DNA of 41,199 nucleotides from JAAUQA01 sp036351435 (GTDB lineage Bacteria > Pseudomonadota > Gammaproteobacteria > Competibacterales > Competibacteraceae). The notes beneath the pieces were generated by a model, which worked only from the letters and a program-made list of their open reading frames with translations, searched no databases and was not told where the DNA came from. The translations under genes and the position numbers were made by a program. Below are positions 16,537 through 25,064 of this stretch, piece by piece. Positions within the stretch are counted from its first letter, which is position 1; each line of letters starts with the position of its first letter. The stretch covers positions 1 to 41,199 of the forward strand of contig JAZBPA010000284.1 of assembly GCA_036351435.1 (NCBI GenBank). The letters are read 5' to 3'.

Positions 16537-17090
16537 CCAGTCATAGACAGCAGCTTTATGACTATTTGTTAAGCCACAGCGCGTGTGACGACAACGCCCA
16601 GACCGTCGCTTGCATGCTAGCCACCCAATACAGCGGTAGTGGTGCCATGCCCTCGCAGTTGGGCTTGGGAACGGAGGAGTTTGCGCTTATGCTGGCGGCT
16701 TATTTTCCAGGTATATCGCTGCCCGCCAGTATTCCGTTTCCCAGAGAGCCGGTAGACCCAAGGTTGTTGGAAGAGAAAGACGAGCTACATAAGCTATTGT
16801 TGCTGCACAGCACTGAGCAGACCGATTCAGAGAATTGGATGAGCGAGATTGTGGCCACTGGTTGTATGGCCGGCAACCATCTTTGGGAAGATTTAGGATT
16901 GTGGTCCCGAGCCGATCTGACCGCATTAATGGAGCGTAATTTCCCCCAACTCGCGGCAAAAAACGAGCACAATATGCGCTGGAAGAAATTTCTTTATAAA
17001 CAGCTGTGTTTACAAGAAGGCATTTATCTATGCCGCGCACCGTCCTGCGAAGTCTGTGTAGATTATGCGCTGTGCTTCAGCCCAGAATAA
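16533..17090 (+). CDS. nifQ: NifQ, molybdenum donor for FeMo-cofactor synthesis
   Basis: A 185-residue protein that carries an Fe-S-Mo cluster and delivers molybdenum for nitrogenase FeMo-cofactor synthesis. The diagnostic C-terminal motif C-x4-C-x2-C-x5-C is exact (C167, C172, C175, C181), preceded by the conserved RWKKFLYKQLC stretch. The LGLWSRADLTALMERNFPQLA segment also matches the family. Length is typical. ATG overlaps the ferredoxin stop (ATGA), so the two are translationally coupled, and both fall under the NifA/sigma-54 promoter. No other nif structural genes are visible in the window, so the main cluster must lie elsewhere. Confidence 0.93.
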   Translation: MTSHRQQLYDYLLSHSACDDNAQTVACMLATQYSGSGAMPSQLGLGTEEFALMLAAYFPGISLPASIPFPREPVDPRLLEEKDELHKLLLLHSTEQTDSENWMSEIVATGCMAGNHLWEDLGLWSRADLTALMERNFPQLAAKNEHNMRWKKFLYKQLCLQEGIYLCRAPSCEVCVDYALCFSPE

Positions 17091-17127
17091 TGGATAAACC
17101 CCGGCACAACATTGAGAGTCAACTCCC

Positions 17128-17568
17128 ATGAACGAACATGCTATTGATAAAGCAGCGGTCGTCGCTGCACTCGACCGTATTTTAGAATTAGAATTAGCTG
17201 GCGTGGTTCGCTACACCCATTACTCATTTATGATTTTCGGATACAGCCGTATTCCCATCGTATCGTGGTGCCGTTCGCAAGCTGAGGAATCGCTACGGCA
17301 CGCTGAAGAAGCTGGAGAATTAATCACCCATCTGGGTGAGCACCCCTCGCTGGCTATCGGCCCGCTGTTAGAAACTCATAAACATGACATCGGCGACATC
17401 CTGCGCGAATCCCTGGAACATGAAAGCACCGCACTGGCTGCCTATTGGCGATTACTGGAATTAGTGCAAGATAAATCGGTTATGCTGGAAGAATATGCCC
17501 GTCGCCAAATCGCCGCCGAAGAATTACACCGTGGCGAGATCAATAAAATGCTCCGCGCCCCAGCTTAA
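17128..17568 (+). CDS. Ferritin-like diiron protein (bacterioferritin-related)
   Basis: A 146-residue four-helix-bundle protein resembling bacterioferritin. Likely iron ligands are E22 in the first helix (LELELAGVVRYTHYSF), E54 and H58 in the second (EESLRHAEE, with a spacing of three rather than the usual two residues), E94 or E97 in the third, and E131-x2-H134 in the fourth (AAEELHRGEI). The protein is shorter than classical bacterioferritin, and the usual heme methionine is not obvious. The gene lies 37 bp after nifQ in the same direction and probably belongs to the same operon, which suggests iron storage or delivery for nitrogenase. That role is inference. Confidence 0.85.
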   Translation: MNEHAIDKAAVVAALDRILELELAGVVRYTHYSFMIFGYSRIPIVSWCRSQAEESLRHAEEAGELITHLGEHPSLAIGPLLETHKHDIGDILRESLEHESTALAAYWRLLELVQDKSVMLEEYARRQIAAEELHRGEINKMLRAPA

Positions 17569-17583
17569 ACAACAGCGTTGTCA

Positions 17584-18129
17584 TCAGCGCAAAAACGCTC
17601 GGCTGATCTCGCGAAACGGTTCAGTTGCGGCACGCTCCAACCACTCGAAAGCCACCATTTCCCGACTGACAATCTGTACGCCCTCGGCCCGCATTCGCGC
17701 GAGGGCTAATTCCTTATCCTGAAGACGACGCGAACTGACTCCTTCTGCGACCACATAAACCGCTTTGCCACGTTCGCGAAGCCCTAGTGCCGTTTGCAAT
17801 ACACATACGTGCGCCTCAGCACCCAACAACACAAACTGATCTCGCCCGCTGGTGTTAATCCGTTCCCAACAGGCCGGTTCCTGCGTGCAGGAAAAGTGAG
17901 TTTTGCTCATGATTGCGGTATCCGGCAGGACGGTTTTAAGTGCTGCGACAGTCGGGCCCAATCCTTGAGGATATTGTTCAGAAGCCAGCACGGGTATGGC
18001 CAAGCGATTAGCGATTTGGATCAACCAAACGCTGTGTTCAACCACTGCATCAGCTTCCTGCACGGCAGGCATGAGCCGTTCTTGCAGATCAACGGCTAGT
18101 ACACAAGAACGAGTAGCTTCTAGCAACAT
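17584..18129 (-). CDS. Isochorismatase-family cysteine hydrolase (YcaC-like)
   Basis: A 181-residue cytoplasmic hydrolase of the isochorismatase/nicotinamidase fold. The catalytic triad is recognisable: D14 (AVDLQERLMP), K76 (IMSKTHFSC) and C109 (GAEAHVCVLQTALGL), with a conserved SEQYPQGLG segment. The pattern is closest to the YcaC-like group, whose natural substrates are poorly defined. The gene converges on the ferritin-like gene with 15 bp between stops. No siderophore or NAD-salvage genes are nearby to suggest a substrate. Confidence 0.88.
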   Translation of the reverse strand: MLLEATRSCVLAVDLQERLMPAVQEADAVVEHSVWLIQIANRLAIPVLASEQYPQGLGPTVAALKTVLPDTAIMSKTHFSCTQEPACWERINTSGRDQFVLLGAEAHVCVLQTALGLRERGKAVYVVAEGVSSRRLQDKELALARMRAEGVQIVSREMVAFEWLERAATEPFREISRAFLR

Positions 18130-18231
18130 GATTTATCTCTCTGAACGGATCAATACCACGGACTGTTTATAGTGAACATCAACCGATTCGATTGTAGGGG
18201 TAAGTTGCGCGGTAAGCCCATTATTTTACGC

Positions 18232-20235
18232 CTAGTAGCGGCTGATGAGAGTAATGACTTTAGGTTGCCCAGGGACGAAACCGATTTGCTGGCGCAACCC
18301 GGTGAGCGCAGCTGCCACCAGGGTGAGCGGTGACTGCGAATACGGGATTTCAACAGTAAAAGACAAAAAATCCGCCCGTCGCTCCAACTTCTGCAGAGTC
18401 AAACTGCCTGACCAGAGAGGAGTATTTTCCTTTCGCAAACGAATGCCAGCATCCCAGAAGCGTAATACCCAGCGTGTATCGGGTTGGGGGCCTGGTTTAA
18501 CCAACACCAATTTTTCTGCTCGTCCTTGATGCAAGCGGGGTAGCACCATGAGATCAGTCACTTGCGTTAGAGGATTCAGCCACTGCACGGCATTGAGCGC
18601 ACTAGCCGCCGGTGGTGTTTGCCAACCGGTGTTGCGCAACCGTCGTTCGATCCGGGCCATTGAATCAGCCCATTGGAAGGCCATAGCCTGTCGACTATGG
18701 CCCTGCCAATTGGAGCGGTTCGCGGGCAATGTCTGCCAATCGCCTTGCCACCATTGCTTCCAGGTCATGGTTTGCACAGTGGTATGGGGCTGATAAAAGC
18801 GTAAATCTTCCTGATGGCGAAGTCCGGCATAGAATAAGTCCGCAACTGCCAAGCTAACGACACTGATCAACACCAATCCCCAACGGTTTAAAGGGCGTCG
18901 TGGGCGACGGTTATGCACCAAGCCTAATAAACTCACCCAGACTAATCCCAAGCTCACCCCGGCCAGCGTATCGGTGAGCCAATGCACACCCAGATAAAGC
19001 CGGGAAAAGGCGATGAGAATCACCAGCAGCGCTGCACCAAGATACGGTATCCAACGCCTTTCAGGAGTTGTCTCACGAGCCAACAGTACGGCAAGAAACC
19101 CGAACAGAAGAGTGGCCGAGGTTGCATGATTTGAGGGAAATGAGTAACTAGCGATGCCATGATAGATGTCTACGGGCCGTTCCACTCGAAACAACACTTT
19201 GAATAAGGTGTTGGTCGCCAATCCGAACCCCAATGCGGCTAACCAATGCCAAGCCGCCGAATAAGCGCGATTGCGATATAGCCATAGCAATACCGCTGCG
19301 GCTAGCGCCAACTGAACCGGATAGTCACCTAGTTCGGTGACATAGACCATCCAATCATCCGCCCAGGGGGTACGTAAATCATGTAAAAAATGGTACAGGT
19401 TTCGATCCAACGCCGTCGGCAAATCCTGACCAGCAGCAGCCAACAACAGGCTGAATAACGTCGCACAACCCAGCAATAAAGCGGCCAACAGCGCTAGGCT
19501 GCGCAATTCTCCAGCTGAGCTGACTGCCGGACGCAGCAACACTTTGAAAACAGGTCCGGCAACAGGTCGATCTTGGCTCCAGGTTGAAAATGCAATCAGC
19601 CAATCGTGTACTCGAGGTTGGAGAAAGCGAAAAACGCTGCGCACCAGCCAAATGGTGGCCCATAGCAACATAATCAGTAAGAGAATAAGAACGACCAGAC
19701 GCCAAGCGACTTGTGCAGCTAGTTCCAGGGAAAAAGCGACGACCATGCCGGGCAGCAGATAGGCGGGGGCCCAAAGTAATGCGGAACCGATATTGACCAG
19801 CAAAAATCGCCCGCTGGGCATATCCAGCATACCTGCGATCACTGGGATCACCGGGCGTACCGGACCGAAAAAACGTCCCAGCAGCACACTTTTCCCCCCA
19901 TGGCGTTGGAAGAAATCGATACCCCGTTCGAACATTTCTGGATGGCGGGTAAACGGCCAGAGATCTTGTAAGCGGTGATGAAACGTCCTTCCCAACCAAA
20001 AACTGATACCATCACCGATCACTGCTCCAGCCACTGCCCAACCGCATGCAGTCCAAAAATCCAAATACCCCAAGGCAATCAAAGCACCAAAGCCAAACAT
20101 CAGCATCGCGCCGGGCACCAGCAAACCGACCATAGCTAACGATTCGCCTAACGCGACCAGAAACACCAGTATGCCCATCCAACCTGGATGGGCAATGACC
20201 CATTGGGTCAGCGTATCGTAAAGTTCTTTGGTCAT
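18232..20235 (-). CDS. DedA-PAP2-LssY fusion membrane protein
   Basis: A 667-residue inner-membrane protein of three fused parts. Residues 1-200 are a DedA/VTT domain (ESLAMVGLLVPG and GRFFGPVRPVIPVIAG, the charged motif of lipid flippase-like DedA proteins). Residues about 240-440 are a PAP2 lipid phosphatase with all three signatures: K346-x6-RP (353-354), PSNH (367-370) and SR-x5-H-x3-D (S411, R412, H418, D422). Residues about 480-667 form an LssY-type C-terminal domain. Such fusions probably dephosphorylate and flip undecaprenyl- or phospholipid-type substrates. The active site is intact. It is divergent from the small membrane protein at 20377. Confidence 0.9.
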   Translation of the reverse strand: MTKELYDTLTQWVIAHPGWMGILVFLVALGESLAMVGLLVPGAMLMFGFGALIALGYLDFWTACGWAVAGAVIGDGISFWLGRTFHHRLQDLWPFTRHPEMFERGIDFFQRHGGKSVLLGRFFGPVRPVIPVIAGMLDMPSGRFLLVNIGSALLWAPAYLLPGMVVAFSLELAAQVAWRLVVLILLLIMLLWATIWLVRSVFRFLQPRVHDWLIAFSTWSQDRPVAGPVFKVLLRPAVSSAGELRSLALLAALLLGCATLFSLLLAAAGQDLPTALDRNLYHFLHDLRTPWADDWMVYVTELGDYPVQLALAAAVLLWLYRNRAYSAAWHWLAALGFGLATNTLFKVLFRVERPVDIYHGIASYSFPSNHATSATLLFGFLAVLLARETTPERRWIPYLGAALLVILIAFSRLYLGVHWLTDTLAGVSLGLVWVSLLGLVHNRRPRRPLNRWGLVLISVVSLAVADLFYAGLRHQEDLRFYQPHTTVQTMTWKQWWQGDWQTLPANRSNWQGHSRQAMAFQWADSMARIERRLRNTGWQTPPAASALNAVQWLNPLTQVTDLMVLPRLHQGRAEKLVLVKPGPQPDTRWVLRFWDAGIRLRKENTPLWSGSLTLQKLERRADFLSFTVEIPYSQSPLTLVAAALTGLRQQIGFVPGQPKVITLISRY

Positions 20236-20376
20236 GTTGGCCGATTATACGGGCACGCAGGCAAAGCCGAGGAGTTTTGCAGCAACAAATTAGAAAGTCC
20301 AAGCTATCATTTACACAAGTATGCTGCCTGACCGAATCAGGTCAATTGTTCTGCTCCTCGCCGTGTTGAAGTCCTT

Positions 20377-20760
20377 ATGAATCTGGAAAAAGTCATTTTT
20401 GGTTTTTTTATCGTATTGGCATTGACCCTCAATGTCGATTTCGTGGTGGGTGAAATGGCCAACCACAAACATCATAGTATTTGGGTATTGTTCGCCGCTA
20501 TTCTCGTCAACCTGATTGCTACCGGGCTGAAATTGGGTGATCGCACGCAAATCGGTGCGGTATTGCTGTCAACCAGTCTGGTGGCAAATCTGCATTTGAT
20601 CATCGCCGCACTGGTTTGGAAGATGGCTACCGACGCTTCTGGGGCCGGACCTGATGAGGATACAATGGTCAATGTGGTGTCTCTGGCCATTGGCGCGTTG
20701 GTAGCCAATATCGTGTCCGTAGTGATGTTGGTCGTAGACACGCTGATGTCGCGCCGTTAA
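20377..20760 (+). CDS. Small conserved membrane protein (possibly DUF6394)
   Basis: A 127-residue inner-membrane protein with about four hydrophobic segments: KVIFGFFIVLALTLNVDFVV, HSIWVLFAAILVNLIATGL, AVLLSTSLVANLHLIIAALV and VVSLAIGALVANIVSVVMLV. It resembles a small gammaproteobacterial family I recall as DUF6394; the name should be checked. It ends 11 bp before the potassium-channel gene in the same direction, so the two are almost certainly co-transcribed. A role as an auxiliary subunit or regulator of the channel is a reasonable guess. No catalytic motif is visible. Confidence 0.75.
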   Translation: MNLEKVIFGFFIVLALTLNVDFVVGEMANHKHHSIWVLFAAILVNLIATGLKLGDRTQIGAVLLSTSLVANLHLIIAALVWKMATDASGAGPDEDTMVNVVSLAIGALVANIVSVVMLVVDTLMSRR

Positions 20761-20771
20761 GGAATTCTTCT

Positions 20772-22496
20772 ATGGCGAGAACCGCTGACCTGGATCGGGT
20801 GGTATTGATTGTTTTGCGCCAAATGCGCGGCCCGGTGTTGCTACTGATTGTGATCTACGCAGTGGGTATCAGCGTCATGGCCCTACTCCCGGGTAGTGGT
20901 CCTGATGGCGGGCGCATGAGTCTGTTTCATGCATTTTATTTTCTGACCTACACCACTACCACTACCGGGTTTGGCGAAATTCCCGAGGCGTTCAGCGAAC
21001 TACAGCGATTATGGGCGATTTTTTGTTTATTCATGGGCGTCATCGGTTGGCTGTACGCAGTGGGTTCGATTATTCAGTTAGTACAAAACCCGCATTTCCG
21101 ACAAGCTCTTGCTGAGCAGAATTTTGCTCATAACGTTACACGGATTGCGCAGCCGTTCTTTATCGTGTGCGGTTTCGGGGATACGGGCAGTCTGCTGGCC
21201 AGAGGTTTGAGCGACGAAGGTTGGGTAGGGGTGATCATCGACAGCGAGCCGGACCGGATCAAAGCATTGGGGTTGAGAGATTATCAAGTCACTATGGTAG
21301 GCACCTGTGCGGATGCCAGCGTACCCCGGCATTTGTTGGATGCCGGCATCCAACACCCCTTATGTCGGGGAGTGGTGGCTCTGACCAATAACGAACATAT
21401 CAATCTCAAAATTGCGGTTATGGCGCGTTTTCTAAACCCTGCTGTGCGTGTCGTGAGCCGTTCCACGGACCCTCGCCATCAGGAAGAACTGGCGATGTTG
21501 GATTCGATGGAGGTTGTCGATCCGTTCGATAGCTTTGCCCGGCAATTGAGTGCAGCGGTTCATGTCCCTCTGCTGAATGTATTGACTGACTGGTTAATCG
21601 GTGCCCGCGACGTGGATCTCAATAAACCCCCTCTACTTCCAAGAGGCACCTGGATTTTGTGTGGCTATGGGCGGATGGGCAGGCATCTCCATGAAGAGTT
21701 ACGCAAACTCGACATTCCATTGATCGCCATTGATCCAAAAATGGAAGATGCGGACACCGTCAAGCAAAAAATCATCGGCCATACCACCGATAAAACCCTG
21801 CGCCAAGCACGGATTGAGCAAGCAGTAGGCATCGTCGCGGGCACCGATAGCGATTCCAATAATTTAAGTATTCTGCTTAGGGCGCGAGCGCTAAATAAAG
21901 AGATTTTCCGGGTGGTACGCCAGAATCGTCATGAGCATGAAATCGCGTTTAATGCGGCTAATGCTCATCTAATCATGCAACCTAGCCTAGTGACAGCACG
22001 GCGTATCCTACTGATGTTGATCGCTCCATTGATCGCTCCGTTTCTGGAATATCTTCGCCAACATCATGTCATCGTGCTGGAATCACTGGTTCATCGTCTG
22101 AAAAAGGCGGTTGGTGATGATAAACCACAATTGTGGACCACAGAAATTACCTCGACCGACGCAATGGCCGTGGCCAGTCTGCAAAGACGAGGCTATGCGG
22201 TCACAGTGGGTGATATTTGCCGCAGCCCCGCAGATCGAAAACAACTTTTGGGTTGTGTGCCGATGGTACTAGCTCGGGATAAGCAAATCGTTATGTTGCC
22301 GCAGACCGGACATGTGCTTGAGCTGGGGGATCATATTCTGTTCTGCGGTACGCTTCATGCTCAGCGTCTATTGGAAGCAACGCTCAATAACCACTATACC
22401 CTGCATTACCTGATAACAGGGACCGAAGAACCACGTAGTTATTTTTTTCGCTGGCTCGAACGCCGCCGGTCACGGGTTGAGCAGTCCCAGACATGA
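20772..22496 (+). CDS. Potassium channel family protein with two RCK/TrkA-N domains
   Basis: A 574-residue inner-membrane channel. Two N-terminal helices flank a pore with the filter TTTGFGE (residues 63-69), a GFG variant of the usual GYG. Two NAD-type RCK domains follow, with nucleotide-binding motifs GFGDTG (134-139) and GYGRMG (about 297-302), and a TrkA-C-like region at about 440-550. Two RCK domains in one chain resemble calcium- or nucleotide-gated channels. The gene is coupled to the upstream small membrane protein. Its TGA stop is followed in the same frame by a methyltransferase relic, so the 3' end abuts a recombination scar, but the C-terminus itself looks natural. Confidence 0.9.
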   Translation: MARTADLDRVVLIVLRQMRGPVLLLIVIYAVGISVMALLPGSGPDGGRMSLFHAFYFLTYTTTTTGFGEIPEAFSELQRLWAIFCLFMGVIGWLYAVGSIIQLVQNPHFRQALAEQNFAHNVTRIAQPFFIVCGFGDTGSLLARGLSDEGWVGVIIDSEPDRIKALGLRDYQVTMVGTCADASVPRHLLDAGIQHPLCRGVVALTNNEHINLKIAVMARFLNPAVRVVSRSTDPRHQEELAMLDSMEVVDPFDSFARQLSAAVHVPLLNVLTDWLIGARDVDLNKPPLLPRGTWILCGYGRMGRHLHEELRKLDIPLIAIDPKMEDADTVKQKIIGHTTDKTLRQARIEQAVGIVAGTDSDSNNLSILLRARALNKEIFRVVRQNRHEHEIAFNAANAHLIMQPSLVTARRILLMLIAPLIAPFLEYLRQHHVIVLESLVHRLKKAVGDDKPQLWTTEITSTDAMAVASLQRRGYAVTVGDICRSPADRKQLLGCVPMVLARDKQIVMLPQTGHVLELGDHILFCGTLHAQRLLEATLNNHYTLHYLITGTEEPRSYFFRWLERRRSRVEQSQT

Positions 22497-22868
22497 TTTG
22501 TCCAAACCCATTTTTTATTCGCCATCTTCGGCGAACCGGACATTGATATTCTCGACGCCGAGCATGGACGCATCCGGGTCAAGGTCAACGGGGTTGATGT
22601 ATTCCACCCCAACACGGGTGAAGTTCGAAGCAACAGCGCCGACGGCATTGCCTGTTGGTTCATCGACACCGATTACAACGAAGAAGCAATCTTCGTCCGC
22701 CACGCTTATTACCTTGGCGCCAACGATCCTTACAAAGCACTCTAAACTACCCTCAAGGCGGAAATCAACCAAGACGCCTGGGCTACCCTAAACAGCGACA
22801 CCTCACGGCCGTTCGCTAAACCGAAGTCGGGGCGGATTGCGGTCAAGGTGATAAATCACTTGGGGGAT
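22497..22868 (+). pseudogene. Relic of a DNA methyltransferase C-terminus (type III Mod-like)
   Basis: The frame right after the channel stop reads FAIFGEPDIDILDAEHGRIR, then VKVNGVDVFHPNTGEVRSNS, then CWFIDTDYNEEAIFVRHAYY and GANDPYKAL, then TAA (22743-22745). It continues in frame TTLKAEINQDAWATLNSDTS, then RPFAKPKSGRIAVKVINHLG. I recognise this as the tail of site-specific DNA methyltransferases of the type III Mod kind, where the stop position is normally a lysine (AAA to TAA). The catalytic N-terminal part is absent. After INHLGDD the homology stops abruptly at an amylase fragment. Recognition is from memory of the family; a protein search would settle it. Confidence 0.65.
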
Positions 22869-22943
22869 GACTGCCATATCGCAGCGGGTGCCGCCACAAA
22901 AGGCCGCCATGTTCAGCAATTCCTCTCGCATGGCGTGCCACGT
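22869..22943 (-). pseudogene. Fragment of a GH13 amylase-like gene
   Basis: On the minus strand about 24 codons read WHAMREELLNMAAFCGGTRC-DMAV. This matches residues 199-222 of the intact GH13 enzyme encoded at 23550-25043 (QNAMRAELLNNAALCDGIRC-DMAM), with 16 of 24 identical including the catalytic aspartate. The nucleotide sequences are also alike, e.g. CCATATCGCAGCGG and GTTCAGCAATTC in both. The surrounding frame does not continue the homology. It is a short inverted copy or a remnant of a second amylase gene. Confidence 0.65.
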
Positions 22944-22945
22944 TA

Positions 22946-23549
22946 TACCATCCTCTACCGTGAATTCGTAACAACTATCAACCGACAAATAAGCACAACT
23001 TTTATATGGTAAATCTGTCTATATTTTTATATATTCGTGCGCCGGTTAGCACTCAACTCAGCTCTGTTCGATAAGTAAATGCAACGGAGAGATACAAAAT
23101 GTCCTACCCAACTACTAACGGAATCCGATTACAGCCGTGCTGTATTTCAAGGTTGCAATCTATACGTAGCGAGCTTCAAACGTGGAGTCTGGTCGGAACT
23201 CTCATGTCGACTGCGTTATGGTTAAACGCAATCTCAGATCCCAGAATGATCCCCTTTACCATTGCCAGCCATGCGTGGACAGAGTGGAATCAGGCGATTA
23301 GAAGCTGTCCAGTCATCGCGCAACAGCGTTGCAGGGGCTACTGTCAGATTGAACTCGCGCTGCATGCTAGTGGATCACTATCCCAATTCTGGACGGAAAT
23401 GTATCGTTCGTTCGGTGGTCGGACATAGATCGGGATCGCGTTTACAATGCTGTTCAGTCTTTTGTAGCGGAGCGGGGACATAAGAAGACACAAGGGAGAT
23501 AGATTTGGCGACATTGGTGTGAATTCCTCCCGCAGACCTCGTGAGATCG
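22946..23549. other. Debris region with one weak ORF, no recognised gene
   Basis: No known protein is recognisable. An AT-rich patch lies at 22990-23040. A 109-codon frame (23099-23428, plus) has a fair ribosome-binding site (CGGAGAG), but its translation has no family resemblance. A different frame at 23365-23493 (VRWSDIDRDRVYNAVQSFVA then ERGHKKTQGR) looks more protein-like but begins after a stop. I take the whole as remnants of lost genes rather than intact coding sequence. Confidence 0.4.
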
Positions 23550-25043
23550 CTACGAAATACCAATGCCTTTTTTCTGCAACTCAAACACATGATACCCCCA
23601 CGGCGTCATATCCAAGAACAGTCCAGTGCTGAATAATCTATCTCCTTCGCGATCATATCGGGCCGGACCCAGCAAATCGACTAATTGGTAGTAACCGCCC
23701 TGCAGATCATCGAAAGGCAGGTGCACAAAACATTGTCCCTGACTAGGTGCATAATTCACCACCACGAGCAACTTTATTCTGCCCTGTTCCCGCCAAGCCG
23801 AGGCGATGAAGCCATCCCAACTGTCATTGCCCTCCGCAACAGCCACACAATCCAACAACTGCCAATCACCCTCGCGCAAGGCGGAATGTTGCAAACAGTC
23901 CAGCAGGCGAAGGTAAAACGCCTGTACGTTCTGGTTGGTGGGCTCATTTGGGCCCCGACACAAATGGGGCGAAATCCGCTTTTGCCAGCCTTCCAGCTGG
24001 CCCTGATGAAAGAATCGCAAGCCGGGATTACAGAATGTCACCACGGCTGCTGCCCGATGAACCGCAAACGGAAAAGTTGCTGCGGCGCGCGGTTCGTCGT
24101 GATTTTCCAGGAAACGTACTAATTTGTCCTGAAAGTCGAGTCCGGCGTAGAGGTGTTCGCGCACTGGGCGGGCGTGTTGGTCACGCAGCCGGTCGTATAG
24201 ACGCTTGTCGTAGGTGTAATGAAAACCGTGTTGTTGAAGGTCCCATTCCATATCCCAATACACTTCGGCCATGAATAAAAAATCCGGGAATTGTTGCTGC
24301 ACGTGTTCGATAGCATTGGCCCAGAAGGGCTCGGGGCGAATACCCCAGGTGCGTTCGAACACCTCTGGTTCAATCAGCATGGCCATATCGCAGCGGATAC
24401 CGTCGCACAGGGCTGCGTTGTTCAGCAATTCTGCGCGCATCGCGTTTTGTAATTCAGGATTGCCGTAATTTAGTTGCACCGTATCCGGCCAACCGGCGAA
24501 GTATGGATCGCGGCCGTAGGCTAATATCAATGAGCCATCGGCCGAATTCACTAGGGTGTAATTATGAGGTTCGCGGGCCAGATCGTCGTCCGTTCCGCCA
24601 ATAAAGAACGCGGGGTTTTCTTCCACCCAAGGATGGTTAAGCGCCATGTGGTTGGGGACGAAATCTAATAATAAACGTAATCCCCGTTGTTTGAGCCGCG
24701 TTCGCAGCCGTTCCATGGCAGTGTTGCCGCCCATCTCAGCCTTGACGGTATAGCCAGTGATCGCGAAGCAAGAACCGCAGATGTCCGATTCTTGCAAATC
24801 AGGCAAGGTGGATTGAAACTCGGCTTGCCAAGCTGGGTTGCTGCGAGATACCTGCCTGCTGGCCTCACCGGTTTGCCATACGCCGAGCAACCATAACCAG
24901 TCGAATCCAAGGTCTGCTAGCCAATCAAGCTCTGCATCGGTTAAATCATCCAGGGTGGCGAAACGCCCCAGCTGCCTGGATAACTCAGTCAGTCTAACCC
25001 GGGTATTGAGTTGGTACAGCGATGGATAGCGCGGTTTGGTCAT
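23550..25043 (-). CDS. GH13 alpha-amylase-family glycosidase
   Basis: A 497-residue enzyme acting on alpha-glucosidic bonds. Conserved GH13 regions: DFVPNH (127-132); GIRCDMAML with nucleophile D219; FMAEVYWDMEW with acid/base E260; and FLENHDEPRA with transition-state residues H315 and D316. There is no signal peptide, so it should act in the cytoplasm, for example on glycogen or maltodextrins. The opening YQLNTRVRLTEL and the DLGFDWLWLLGVWQTGEA stretch mark a distinct amylase subgroup without a firm name. It lies 21 bp downstream of pilU in the same direction and may be co-transcribed, although no functional link is known. Confidence 0.9.
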   Translation of the reverse strand: MTKPRYPSLYQLNTRVRLTELSRQLGRFATLDDLTDAELDWLADLGFDWLWLLGVWQTGEASRQVSRSNPAWQAEFQSTLPDLQESDICGSCFAITGYTVKAEMGGNTAMERLRTRLKQRGLRLLLDFVPNHMALNHPWVEENPAFFIGGTDDDLAREPHNYTLVNSADGSLILAYGRDPYFAGWPDTVQLNYGNPELQNAMRAELLNNAALCDGIRCDMAMLIEPEVFERTWGIRPEPFWANAIEHVQQQFPDFLFMAEVYWDMEWDLQQHGFHYTYDKRLYDRLRDQHARPVREHLYAGLDFQDKLVRFLENHDEPRAAATFPFAVHRAAAVVTFCNPGLRFFHQGQLEGWQKRISPHLCRGPNEPTNQNVQAFYLRLLDCLQHSALREGDWQLLDCVAVAEGNDSWDGFIASAWREQGRIKLLVVVNYAPSQGQCFVHLPFDDLQGGYYQLVDLLGPARYDREGDRLFSTGLFLDMTPWGYHVFELQKKGIGIS

Positions 25044-25064
25044 TCAAAGCAATTCAAAACACGC

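Noticed and set aside
22439..22669. Minus-strand frame with KKWVWTNHVWDCST over the methyltransferase relic
   Set aside because: The plus-strand frame carries the sustained methyltransferase-like homology; the antisense frame is a coincidence that also runs into the channel gene.
23099..23428. 109-codon plus-strand frame with a fair ribosome-binding site
   Set aside because: The translation has no family resemblance and it lies in a region of gene debris; not supported as a gene.
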